From Faecalibacterium sp. (GTDB lineage Bacteria; Bacillota; Clostridia; Oscillospirales; Ruminococcaceae): a stretch of DNA of 64,000 nucleotides. Made by a program: the position numbers and the translations under genes. Under the pieces are notes generated by a model, which saw only the letters and a program-made list of their open reading frames with translations, did no database searches and was not told the origin of the DNA. The stretch is taken from the NCBI GenBank assembly GCA_020025825.1, contig JAHHRL010000010.1, positions 1-64,000 of the forward strand, given 5' to 3'. Shown one piece after another: positions 34,684 through 43,211 of this stretch; positions within the stretch are counted from its first letter, which is position 1, and each line of letters starts with the position of its first letter.

Positions 34684-37570
34684 AATTGTAATCAAGGGTG
34701 CACGTGAGCATAACCTTAAAAATGTGAATTTGACGATTCCACGCAATAAGTTGATTGTTATGACAGGACTTTCCGGCTCCGGCAAGTCCAGCTTGGCATT
34801 TGACACGTTGTATGCGGACGGTCAGCGCCGCTACGTGGAGAGTTTGTCCAGCTATGCCCGCATGTTTTTGGGGCGTATGGACAAGCCCGATGTAGATGAA
34901 ATTACAGGCCTTTCGCCGGCAATTTCTATCGACCAAAAAACAACCAGCCACAATCCACGTTCTACGGTCGGTACAGTAACAGAAATTTATGATTATCTCC
35001 GTTTGCTGTACGCAAACGTGGGTGTTCCGCATTGCCCTGTATGCGGCAAAGTAATTCAGCAGCAAACCGTAGATGAAATGGTAGATGCTGTGGTAAAACT
35101 GCCGGAAGGTACCAAATTTCAGGTGCTGGCACCGGTTGTCCGTGGGCGAAAGGGTACACAGGTAAAAGAGCTGGACAACGCACGCCGAGCCGGCTTTACC
35201 CGTGTGCGTATCGACGGCAATCTGTATGATTTGGACGAAGAAATCCAGCTGGAAAAGAACCAGAAACATACGGTGGAGGTGGTTGTAGACCGTTTGGTGA
35301 TGAAGGACGGTTTGCGCAGCCGCTTGGCGGACAGCTTGGAAACCGCCTTGGACCTGACGGATGGCTTGGCAGAGGTAGATGTCATCGGCGGAGAGCTGAT
35401 GACCTTTAGCCAGCATTTTGCCTGCCCGGACCATGGTGTTTCGATTGGCGAAATCAGCCCCCGTATGTTCTCGTTTAATAATCCCTTTGGCGCCTGTGAA
35501 ACCTGCACCGGTTTAGGCACATTTATGAAGGTGGACCCGGATTTGATTTTGCCCAATCGGGATTTATCCATTCGGGAAAGTGCCATTAAGGCCAGCGGTT
35601 GGTACTATGCAGAAGGCTCCCTCAGTGAGATGTACTATAAAGCGCTGGGCGAAAAATACGGCTTTACGCTGGATACACCCATTAAAGATTTTTCCGAGGA
35701 AGCTTTGCACGCACTTTTGTATGGCACGGGCACCGAGCGACTGAAAATGCACCGAACCAATGAGTTTGGCAGCGGCGAATACTCCAATGTATTCGAGGGC
35801 TTGATTCCCAATTTGGAGCGACGCTTCCGTGAAACCAACAGTGAGTGGATGAAGGAAGAAATTTCCCGCACGATGAATGCTCTGCCTTGCCCGGATTGCC
35901 ATGGACAGCGTTTGAAGCCAACTTTGCTGGCGGTCACGATAGGCGGCAAAAACATTATGGAATTCTGCGAGATGTCCATTCGGGACGAACTGGAATTCAT
36001 TGAGAAGGTAGAGCCTACACTGGGCGAAAAAGAACGGCAAATCAGTGACCAGATTTTCAGAGAAATTAAGGCACGTCTGGGCTTTTTGCAGAGTGTCGGC
36101 TTAAATTATCTTACACTGGCCCGCTCGGCAGGTACTTTGTCCGGTGGCGAAAGTCAGCGTATTCGTTTGGCAACGCAAATCGGCAGTGCGCTTACAGGTG
36201 TGCTGTATGTTCTGGACGAGCCCAGCATTGGCTTGCACCAAAGGGATAACGACAAGCTGATTGCAACGTTGCAGCGCTTGCGTGATTTGGGCAATACCGT
36301 TGTGGTAGTAGAACACGATGAGGATACGATGCGTGCTGCCGACTTTATTGTAGACGTAGGTCCCGGCGCAGGTGTACACGGCGGCGAGATTGTAGCTGCC
36401 GGTACGCTGCAGGATATCTGCCGAGCAAAGCGCAGCATTACGGGTGATTATTTGTCTGGCAGAAAACGTATCACGTTGCCGGCAACCCGCCGCTTGGGCA
36501 AAGAGCATTGCCTGCGTGTGGTAAACGCAACGGAAAATAACCTGAAAAATGTGACGGTTGATTTCCCGCTGGGCAAGTTGATTTGCGTAACGGGTATTTC
36601 CGGCTCGGGTAAGTCCAGCCTTGTAAATGAAGTGCTGTACAAGACCCTTGCCAATCAGCTGAACCATGCAAAACATCGTCCCGGTAAGTGTAAAGAAGTG
36701 CAGGGCTTGGAATATGTGGATAAGGTAATTGGCATTGACCAACAGCCCATCGGCCGTACCCCTCGCTCCAATCCGGCTACGTATACGGGCATTTTTACGG
36801 ATATTCGCACTGTATTTGCACAAACACAGGATGCAAAAATGCGTGGCTATGGCCCGGGACGATTCAGCTTTAACGTAAAAGGCGGACGATGCGAAGCCTG
36901 TGAGGGCGACGGCATTTTGAAAATTGAAATGCACTTCTTGCCGGACGTGTATGTACCTTGCGAAGTGTGTAAGGGCAGCCGCTATAATCGTGAAACATTA
37001 GAGGTTAAGTACAAGGATAAGACCATTGCCGATGTGCTGAATATGACGGTGGAAGAAGCCTGCCTGTTCTTTGCCAATCAGCCTAAGATTGCACGCAAGC
37101 TGCAAACCCTGCAGGACGTGGGCTTGGGATATGTGACACTGGGACAAAGCGCAACAACCTTATCCGGCGGTGAAGCACAGCGTGTAAAGCTGGCAAATGA
37201 GCTGGTTAAGCGTGGAACAGGCGATACGGTTTATATTTTGGACGAGCCTACCACCGGCCTGCACATTGCGGACGTGCACAAACTGGTAGAGGTATTGCAA
37301 ACGCTGGTGGATGCGGGCAATACCGTGATTGTAATCGAGCACAATCTGGACTTGATTAAGTGTGCTGACCATATCATAGACCTAGGCCCGGAGGGCGGCA
37401 ACGCAGGTGGTACGATTGTGGCGCAGGGTACACCGGAAGAAGTTGCTGCAAACAAAAACAGCTTTACCGGACAGTATCTGAAGCCGATTTTGGAGCGTGA
37501 TCGTGCAGCCGAACAGGCTGAGGCGAAAGCTGATGAGAAAAAAAGCAAAAAGCGCAGTAAAAAGGCCTGA
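34670..37570 (+). CDS. uvrA: Excinuclease ABC subunit A
   Basis: A 966-residue UvrA, the ATP-dependent damage sensor. Two ABC ATPase modules are present, with Walker A GLSGSGKSSLAFDT near residue 33 and GISGSGKSSLVNEV near 643, and signature LSGGESQRIRLA and LSGGEAQRVKLA. Zinc-finger cysteines occur in CPVCG, CPDCHGQR, CEACEGDG and CEVCKGSR. The start is a TTG at 34670 with aagaaggga upstream; it gives the normal N-terminus LANDKIVIKGAREHNLKNV, whereas longer in-frame versions add unrelated residues. It overlaps uvrB by 14 bases. The C-terminus is a Lys/Ala-rich tail. Confidence 0.96.
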   Translation: MANDKIVIKGAREHNLKNVNLTIPRNKLIVMTGLSGSGKSSLAFDTLYADGQRRYVESLSSYARMFLGRMDKPDVDEITGLSPAISIDQKTTSHNPRSTVGTVTEIYDYLRLLYANVGVPHCPVCGKVIQQQTVDEMVDAVVKLPEGTKFQVLAPVVRGRKGTQVKELDNARRAGFTRVRIDGNLYDLDEEIQLEKNQKHTVEVVVDRLVMKDGLRSRLADSLETALDLTDGLAEVDVIGGELMTFSQHFACPDHGVSIGEISPRMFSFNNPFGACETCTGLGTFMKVDPDLILPNRDLSIRESAIKASGWYYAEGSLSEMYYKALGEKYGFTLDTPIKDFSEEALHALLYGTGTERLKMHRTNEFGSGEYSNVFEGLIPNLERRFRETNSEWMKEEISRTMNALPCPDCHGQRLKPTLLAVTIGGKNIMEFCEMSIRDELEFIEKVEPTLGEKERQISDQIFREIKARLGFLQSVGLNYLTLARSAGTLSGGESQRIRLATQIGSALTGVLYVLDEPSIGLHQRDNDKLIATLQRLRDLGNTVVVVEHDEDTMRAADFIVDVGPGAGVHGGEIVAAGTLQDICRAKRSITGDYLSGRKRITLPATRRLGKEHCLRVVNATENNLKNVTVDFPLGKLICVTGISGSGKSSLVNEVLYKTLANQLNHAKHRPGKCKEVQGLEYVDKVIGIDQQPIGRTPRSNPATYTGIFTDIRTVFAQTQDAKMRGYGPGRFSFNVKGGRCEACEGDGILKIEMHFLPDVYVPCEVCKGSRYNRETLEVKYKDKTIADVLNMTVEEACLFFANQPKIARKLQTLQDVGLGYVTLGQSATTLSGGEAQRVKLANELVKRGTGDTVYILDEPTTGLHIADVHKLVEVLQTLVDAGNTVIVIEHNLDLIKCADHIIDLGPEGGNAGGTIVAQGTPEEVAANKNSFTGQYLKPILERDRAAEQAEAKADEKKSKKRSKKA

Positions 37571-37618
37571 ATGAAACAGGTTGCTTTTGTACCATCAAAC
37601 GTATCGAATAAACGCAAT

Positions 37619-37664
37619 AAAAACTCCTCATCCGGAACGCTTGTTTCGGGCGGGGAGTTTTGCT
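37619..37664 (+). terminator. Terminator of uvrBA
   Basis: Outer stem aaaactcc/ggagtttt and inner stem ccggaac/gtttcgg. The T run is weak. Confidence 0.7.
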
Positions 37665-37784
37665 TGCTCTTTTTTTGCCGATGATAGGTTAGATGACGGA
37701 AGGTACACATCTTTTTACGCTTTCGTATGCAATGTTTGTAATGGCGGCAAAAGATTTGAATATGTAAAATCTTGAAAGAGTTTG

Positions 37785-37813
37785 TTGACAAAGCAGAAAA
37801 GATAACGTAGAAT
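37785..37813 (+). promoter_or_regulatory. Promoter of the thiamine transport operon
   Basis: TTGACA (37785-37790), 17 bases, TAGAAT (37808-37813), leading straight into the TPP riboswitch. Confidence 0.85.
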
Positions 37814-37825
37814 AAATAATTGTGA

Positions 37826-37911
37826 AAAGGGGAGCCTTAAAACAGAGGCTGAGAGGCAGGTAGTTCCTGCGACCCATAAACCTGATCTGGATAATGCCAG
37901 CGGAGGGAACA
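37826..37911 (+). promoter_or_regulatory. TPP (THI-box) riboswitch
   Basis: The conserved parts are in order: ggggagcc, gctgagaggc, gaccc, then acctgatctggataatgcc and agcggagggaac. These are the pyrophosphate- and pyrimidine-sensing helices of the thiamine pyrophosphate aptamer. A terminator follows, so thiamine pyrophosphate should stop transcription early. Confidence 0.97.
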
Positions 37912-37932
37912 TATGCGCACAAATAACGCACA

Positions 37933-37977
37933 CACCGTCCTGTTGGGATTTTCCGGCAGGGCGGTTTTTATTTTGTT
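37933..37977 (+). terminator. Riboswitch-controlled terminator
   Basis: Stem accgtcctg with cagggcggt (one G-T pair) and a T-rich tail, between the aptamer and the first gene. Confidence 0.88.
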
Positions 37978-38000
37978 TTGCATGAAATGGAGGAAAAATT

Positions 38001-38303
38001 ATGCAGGCAAGTGTTGCAATTCAGGTTTTACCCGCAGTCGAAAACGATGATGAGCTGATTCGAGTCGTTGACGAAGTGATTGACTACATCAAAAGCACAG
38101 GGCTTAACTACTATGTGGGACCTTTTGAAACCACGATTGAGGGCGAAAGCTACGACCAGCTGATGGACATTGTTAAGGAGTGCCAGCACGTAGCAATTAA
38201 AGCTGGCGCACCCAAAGTATCCGCTTACATTAAGGTTGTTTACGAGCCGGAAGGAGAGATCCTGACCATTGATAAGAAAGTTACGAAGCATCACAAGCAG
38301 TAA
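38001..38303 (+). CDS. MTH1187-type thiamine-binding protein
   Basis: A 100-residue protein of the MTH1187/YkoF-like thiamine-binding family (formerly DUF77), with a ferredoxin-like fold. The opening VAIQVLPAV, the middle TGLNYYVGPFETTIEGE and the closing VSAYIKVVYEP match the family. Such proteins bind thiamine or its hydroxymethylpyrimidine part in the cytoplasm. It is the first gene behind the TPP riboswitch and has an atggagg ribosome site. Its end overlaps the start of the permease gene by 35 bases. Confidence 0.92.
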   Translation: MQASVAIQVLPAVENDDELIRVVDEVIDYIKSTGLNYYVGPFETTIEGESYDQLMDIVKECQHVAIKAGAPKVSAYIKVVYEPEGEILTIDKKVTKHHKQ

Positions 38304-39054
38304 GGCACCGGCGTTTATCGCCGTTGTGCTGTTGCTGGTTGTTTGGCAAATTGTCTGTGTAAGCGGGCTGGTACCGGGCTATATGCTGCCGTCTCCGGTT
38401 GATGTGGCTTCGGTATTTGTTACGGAGTTTCCCATTTTGGGCGGACATCTGGTGGTTACCTTGCAGGAGGCCTTTTTAGGCTTGTTTTTGGGGGTAACAA
38501 TCGGTTTTGTATTTGCCGTAACAATGGACACGTTCGATATACTGTATCGGGCATTGTATCCGATTCTGGTTATCAGCCAGACCATACCGACCGTAGCAAT
38601 TGCACCACTGCTGGTGTTGTGGTTTGGGTACGAGATGACCCCGAAAGTTGTTTTGGTTGTGTTGGTTACCTTTTTCCCGATTACGGTGGGGCTGTTAGAT
38701 GGCTTCCGTGCGGTGGACCGTGATGCAATCGGCCTGCTGCGGTCTATGGGCGCAAGCAAATGGCAGATTTTCCGCTATTTGAAGTGCCCGTCAGCACTGC
38801 CGCAATTCTTTTCGGGGCTGCGGATTGCTGCTGCCTATTCTGTAGTAGGTGCAGTAATCAGCGAATGGCTGGGCGGCTTTAACGGTTTGGGCGTGTACAT
38901 GACCCGTGTGAAAAAGGCCTTTGCCTTTGATAAGATGTTTGCTGTTATTTTTCTGATTTCGGCGGTGTCCTTAGCACTGATGGCTTTGGTGTCCTTTGCA
39001 GAGCGCAAATGTATGCCGTATCGAAACTTACACGAAGAGCAAAAGACCAAATGA
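38269..39054 (+). CDS. ABC transporter permease for a thiamine precursor (ThiX-like)
   Basis: A 261-residue inner-membrane permease of the nitrate/taurine/thiamine-precursor class, with about six helices. The cytoplasmic EAA loop is GLLRSMGASKWQIFRYLKCPSALP in part. The reading frame opens at a TTG (38269), 11 bases after aaggagag; the next ATG would remove the first membrane helix, so TTG is preferred. It overlaps the preceding gene by 35 bases. With ThiY-like and ThiZ-like partners downstream, it should import a formylaminopyrimidine-type thiamine precursor. Confidence 0.88.
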   Translation: MIRKLRSITSSKAPAFIAVVLLLVVWQIVCVSGLVPGYMLPSPVDVASVFVTEFPILGGHLVVTLQEAFLGLFLGVTIGFVFAVTMDTFDILYRALYPILVISQTIPTVAIAPLLVLWFGYEMTPKVVLVVLVTFFPITVGLLDGFRAVDRDAIGLLRSMGASKWQIFRYLKCPSALPQFFSGLRIAAAYSVVGAVISEWLGGFNGLGVYMTRVKKAFAFDKMFAVIFLISAVSLALMALVSFAERKCMPYRNLHEEQKTK

Positions 39055-39066
39055 GGAGTTTATAAA

Positions 39067-40098
39067 ATGAAAATGTGGAAACGAATGACGGCGATGGCTT
39101 TGGCCGTTGTCATGGCATTGTCTTTGGCTGCTTGCGGCAGCACTCAGCAGGGCACTGCCTCTCAAAGCGAGGATGGACAGGATTTGCAAAAGATTACTTT
39201 TGTACTGGACTGGACTCCCAACACCAACCATACAGGCTTGTATGTTGCTATGGAAAAAGGCTATTTCGCAGATGCAGGTTTGGAAGTAGAGGTTGTGCAG
39301 CCGCCTGAAGACGGTGCAGAGGTATTGGTTTCGTCCGGCCGTGCACAGTTTGGTGTCAGCTTCCAAGATTATGTTGCAGCAGCACTGTCCGGCGATGCTC
39401 CGCTGGATATTACCGCTGTAGCAGCACTGCTTCAGCACAACACCTCTGGCATTATCTCCCGTAAGGGCGAAGGCATGGAAACGCCTAAGGGCATGGAAGG
39501 CCATAAGTACGCTACATGGAATGCTCCTGTGGAGCAGGCAACCTTGCGCCGTGTTATCGAGTTGGCCGGCGGCGATTTCAGCAAGGTAGAAATGATTCCC
39601 TCTACTGTGACGGACGAAGTTTCTGCATTGCAGAGCAAGTCTGTGGACGCTATTTGGATTTTCTATGCTTGGGCAGGTATTGCATGTCAGGTGGCTGGTT
39701 TGGAAACCGACTACTTCGCATTTAGAGATATCGACCCGGTATTTGACTTCTATACTCCGCTTGTGATTGCCAACAATGATTTCCTTGCAGAAAATCCCGA
39801 AACAGCAAAGGCTTTCTTGGAAGCATTGGCACACGGCTATCAGGATGCAATCGCTGACCCGGAAGGCGCTGCTGAAATTTTGATGAAGGCTTCTCCGGAG
39901 CTGAAGGACAGCGCAGAACTGGTTGTTGAAAGCCAGAAGTATCTGGCAGATCAGTATGTGGCAGATGCAGCTCGATGGGGCGAATTTGACCCCGAGCGCT
40001 GGAGCGCATACTTTACTTGGCTGAACGAAAATGACCTCTTGGAAAACCCGATTGACCCTGCAGTGGGCTTTACCAACGATTTCTTACCGAATGCCTAA
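39067..40098 (+). CDS. ThiY-like NMT1/THI5-family substrate-binding lipoprotein
   Basis: A 343-residue extracellular binding lipoprotein. The signal peptide ends in a lipobox, LAAC, with Cys23 as the modified residue. The mature domain begins KITFVLDWTPNTNHTGLYVA, the hallmark of the NMT1/THI5-like family. Bacterial ThiY of this family binds N-formyl-4-amino-5-aminomethyl-2-methylpyrimidine, a thiamine breakdown product that can be salvaged. The riboswitch supports a thiamine-related ligand. It has an aggag site and its stop codon overlaps the next start (TAATG). Confidence 0.92.
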   Translation: MKMWKRMTAMALAVVMALSLAACGSTQQGTASQSEDGQDLQKITFVLDWTPNTNHTGLYVAMEKGYFADAGLEVEVVQPPEDGAEVLVSSGRAQFGVSFQDYVAAALSGDAPLDITAVAALLQHNTSGIISRKGEGMETPKGMEGHKYATWNAPVEQATLRRVIELAGGDFSKVEMIPSTVTDEVSALQSKSVDAIWIFYAWAGIACQVAGLETDYFAFRDIDPVFDFYTPLVIANNDFLAENPETAKAFLEALAHGYQDAIADPEGAAEILMKASPELKDSAELVVESQKYLADQYVADAARWGEFDPERWSAYFTWLNENDLLENPIDPAVGFTNDFLPNA

Positions 40099-40826
40099 TG
40101 GAAAAGCTGGAAGTACGCAATGTAAGTATGTCCTTTGACGGAAGAAAAGTCTTGGATAATGTTTCGATTACGCTGCGGGCAGGCGAACTGGTTTGCCTGC
40201 TGGGCGTAAGCGGAGGCGGAAAAACAACCCTGTTTAATATTATTTCCGGCCTGTTGGTTCCTGACCAAGGGCAGGTATTTTTAGACGGGGAAGATGTAAC
40301 GGGTAAACCGGGGCGCATTAGCTATATGCTGCAAAAAGATTTGCTGCTGCCATATCGCACGATTGAGGACAACGTGGCGCTGCCGTTGTTGCTGCGTGGT
40401 GTACCGAAAAAGCAGGCACGCAAGCAGGCGGTAGAGCTGTTTGATGAATTTGGGCTGGAAGGCACCGAGACACTTTGGCCGGCACAACTTTCCGGTGGTA
40501 TGCGTCAGCGTGCAGCACTTTTGCGCACGTATTTGTTCTCGCAGAATGTGGCACTGCTAGACGAACCTTTTTCAGCGCTGGACACCTTAACTAAGGCTTC
40601 GGTCCATCGCTGGTATTTGGACGTTATGCAGCGCATCAAGTTATCTACCTTGTTTATTACCCACGACATCGACGAGGCGATTTTACTTTCGGACCGTGTA
40701 TATCTGCTAACCAATGGACATATTGATGCAGAATTGGAAATTCAGGAAAAGAAACCGAGAAACCCGGACTTTAATTTAACGCCGGAGTTCTTGGCTTATA
40801 AAAAGCAAATCCTTTCACACCTATAA
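40098..40826 (+). CDS. ABC transporter ATP-binding protein (ThiZ-like)
   Basis: A 242-residue ATPase powering the thiamine-precursor importer. Walker A is LGVSGGGKTTLFN (about residues 35-47), the Q-loop is in YMLQKDLLLPYRT, the signature is LSGGMRQRAALLR, Walker B is VALLDEPFSALD, and the switch histidine is in LFITHDIDEA. The TAATG overlap with the binding-protein gene implies translational coupling. It is the last gene of the operon, and a strong terminator follows. Confidence 0.94.
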   Translation: MEKLEVRNVSMSFDGRKVLDNVSITLRAGELVCLLGVSGGGKTTLFNIISGLLVPDQGQVFLDGEDVTGKPGRISYMLQKDLLLPYRTIEDNVALPLLLRGVPKKQARKQAVELFDEFGLEGTETLWPAQLSGGMRQRAALLRTYLFSQNVALLDEPFSALDTLTKASVHRWYLDVMQRIKLSTLFITHDIDEAILLSDRVYLLTNGHIDAELEIQEKKPRNPDFNLTPEFLAYKKQILSHL

Positions 40827-40851
40827 AAGGTAACGCAGCAAATAATAGATA

Positions 40852-40893
40852 CAAAAAGGACGACACTTTCAAGAAAGTGTCGTCCTTTTTTAA
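40852..40893. terminator. Bidirectional terminator
   Basis: Stem aaaaaggacgacactttc with gaaagtgtcgtccttttt. It closes the thiamine operon and can serve the convergent flavin reductase. Confidence 0.95.
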
Positions 40894-40957
40894 TGTAATT
40901 TACGGGAAACGATAGGGGAATCTAGCCCTGTTCACCGTTTGTAGAAGAACTACTGCT

Positions 40958-42907
40958 TTATTTAGTCAGTGCGTTCTCTACAGCATGCTTAATAGCATTA
41001 GAAGTGATGGTTGCGTTAGTCACAGCATCAACTGCGGTAGACTGCTTTTCAACAATACGGCCGGGCATGGTTTCGATTGCAGGATCACTGATGCCATCAG
41101 ATTCCTGATGCTCGGTAACCTCGATAGTAGCAATCTTGCCGTCCTTAACAACAACCTTAACCTTAACAGCGCCGTTCATGCCAGCTGCTTCGCCTTCGTA
41201 CTCGCCATCGGTCAGGTTCTCAAAGTTAACGCCGTCAGCAGCTTCCTTGTCAAACACGAACAAATCTTCGTCAAAGACAACGCTTGCGGGGTGAACTTCG
41301 TAACCTTCAGCCATCTCCATGTTCATGATGTTGTTGCCAATGATACGGCCCCAAGTAACAGCACCGTTCATGCCAACACCGGGAGCGATGGTCTTGCCCC
41401 ACATCTGACCAACAACTTCGCCGCCAGCGTACAAGCCGGGGATGACGTTGTTGTTTTCGTCGATAACCTGATTGAACTCGTTAACGGTGATACCACCACG
41501 AGAGGACAGAACGATGGGCTGCAGCTTCAGAGCGTAGTAGTGGTCGCCCTCAATCTTGTTGACAGCCTCAACACGGTTTTCGCCGGGCTTAGCCTCAAAC
41601 TCACGGCCAAATGCATCCGGTTTGCCGGACTCAACAGCTGCGTTATAATCTTCAACAGTCTTTACAAAAGCATCAGCAGGAATGCCCAGCTTTTCAGCCA
41701 GCTCCTCCAGAGAATCTGCGCAAACCAGCTTGTCACGGTGAGCGCCGCCTTCCTTAAAGGAATCGTAAGCGCCACGCAGGGTACCCTGTGTATCTTCCAG
41801 AATTTTGTCGGTGAAGACTTCGAACATAAAGCTATCGGGCTGTGCCTTCAGGCCTGCATTACGCACTTCGTCGTCCCAAGCGCACTCGTTAACAAAACGC
41901 TCGCCCAAGGTGTTGACGAGGATGCCGCCTGCATAGTAAGTGCCGGTGCTGATGTTGGTACCGGTAGTGGTAGAACCGGGGTTGGGGTATCCCTTAGGAT
42001 AAGTTTCAATCCAGTGCATAGCCTCATCGGTAATGCCTGCGCCAACTTCCTGCATCATCTTCAGGCCGTAACCATCGTCGCTGGACAGTGCAGCAGAAAT
42101 CAGATTGTGCAGGTCGGTGGAGTACAGCTCAAACAGCTTGGGGTTTGCAGCATAGCCGCCGGTGGACATTACAACGCCGTGAGTAGCGTTGAAACGGTAG
42201 GTCTTACCATCGGTGCCCAAAGCCTCAACACCCAGAATCTGGCCCTTTTCGTTAGGAATCAGCTTACGGCCTTCGACCTCGGTGTATACCTTGATTTTGT
42301 CATTTTCCAGAATCTTGGACTCAAAGACCTCGATAACAGGGTTGACAATCTTGGAATCGGGATTTGCCAGAGGAACATAAGTACGCTTGTACTCGTAGGG
42401 CATATGGCCGGGGTTGGTAATAACATTATTGCCATCCTTATCGGTCATGAAGGAGTAATCCTTAACGCCCATGTTGTACACCCACTCCCAAGCTTCCTGT
42501 GCGTGGGTAGCGTAAGAATGAATCAGGTAATCAATGGGATGGCCGCCGTTCAGGTTAGCAAACTTCTTGATTTCTTCTTCATAACGCTCAGCGGAGTCCT
42601 CAGTCAGACCCTGCTCTCTTTGCAGAGTAGTGTCAGGTGCGGAGAACTGACCGGTCTTCATACGCATAAAGCCGCCCAGTTCAGGCAGTTTTTCTACGAT
42701 GACAACGCTTTCAGCGCCGTTTTCGACTGCAGTCAGCGCAGCAGACATACCGGTGCCGCCGCCGCCAACAATCACGACATCACAGTTTTCTACTACATCG
42801 TATTCTTTTTCGGTGTCAGTTTCCTGAGACTGGCTGGGCTGGCCGCATGCAGTAAGCATAGATAGTGCCAGCACCAAGCTCAAGAATACTTTCATCTTCT
42901 TTTTCAT
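40958..42907 (-). CDS. Lipoprotein flavin reductase (fumarate-reductase-like with FMN domain)
   Basis: A 649-residue exported flavoprotein. The signal peptide ends in the lipobox LTAC (Cys about 21). The FAD domain has VVIVGGGGTGMSAALTA and the fumarate-reductase/urocanate-reductase layout, including HWIETYPKG and AGGEVVGQMWGKTIAPGVGMNGAVTWGR. The C-terminal 90 residues form an FMN-binding domain ending in DAVTNATITSNAI, a variant of the site where ApbE attaches FMN to threonine. Such lipoproteins use external electron acceptors in anaerobic respiration. The acceptor is not predictable by eye. ATG 42907 has an aatggaggt site. Confidence 0.93.
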   Translation of the reverse strand: MKKKMKVFLSLVLALSMLTACGQPSQSQETDTEKEYDVVENCDVVIVGGGGTGMSAALTAVENGAESVVIVEKLPELGGFMRMKTGQFSAPDTTLQREQGLTEDSAERYEEEIKKFANLNGGHPIDYLIHSYATHAQEAWEWVYNMGVKDYSFMTDKDGNNVITNPGHMPYEYKRTYVPLANPDSKIVNPVIEVFESKILENDKIKVYTEVEGRKLIPNEKGQILGVEALGTDGKTYRFNATHGVVMSTGGYAANPKLFELYSTDLHNLISAALSSDDGYGLKMMQEVGAGITDEAMHWIETYPKGYPNPGSTTTGTNISTGTYYAGGILVNTLGERFVNECAWDDEVRNAGLKAQPDSFMFEVFTDKILEDTQGTLRGAYDSFKEGGAHRDKLVCADSLEELAEKLGIPADAFVKTVEDYNAAVESGKPDAFGREFEAKPGENRVEAVNKIEGDHYYALKLQPIVLSSRGGITVNEFNQVIDENNNVIPGLYAGGEVVGQMWGKTIAPGVGMNGAVTWGRIIGNNIMNMEMAEGYEVHPASVVFDEDLFVFDKEAADGVNFENLTDGEYEGEAAGMNGAVKVKVVVKDGKIATIEVTEHQESDGISDPAIETMPGRIVEKQSTAVDAVTNATITSNAIKHAVENALTK

Positions 42908-42955
42908 TGAGCAATAAACCTCCATTATAAAAATGATTAAATAGAAACTAATAGG

Positions 42956-42984
42956 ATTATAGCATATTGTTAATTCTTTTACAA
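42956..42984 (-). promoter_or_regulatory. Promoter of the flavin reductase
   Basis: On the minus strand TTGTAA (42979-42984), 17 bases, TATAAT (42956-42961) with extended -10 TG. Further upstream to 43130 the sequence is AT-rich and holds nothing else I recognise. Confidence 0.78.
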
Positions 42985-43132
42985 TTGCTATTTTTGATTT
43001 TGTACATTTTTTTATCTCAATTAAGAAAAATTTTTCGAAAATATGCTAAAATGAGCAAGAAATTCAGATAAATAAAATGTTTAGAGAATCTTTTTACAAA
43101 ATGCAAGGTTGCTGCAAAAAAATCAGAATAGA

Positions 43133-43172
43133 AAAGCGAGCACCTTACCATTGCGGAAAAGGTACTCGCTTG
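43133..43172 (-). terminator. Terminator of the zinc-ribbon membrane protein gene
   Basis: Stem aagcgag.acctt with aaggt.ctcgctt. The minus-strand T tail is interrupted. Confidence 0.7.
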
Positions 43173-43211
43173 AAAAGCAGTTTTCTATTGGTGCATAAGC
43201 AGCGCCAATGA

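Noticed and set aside
40985..42865. Open frame of 626 codons on the plus strand, opposite the flavin reductase
   Set aside because: It mirrors the real gene in antisense. It has no ribosome site or known domain, while the minus-strand protein has full motifs and a lipobox.
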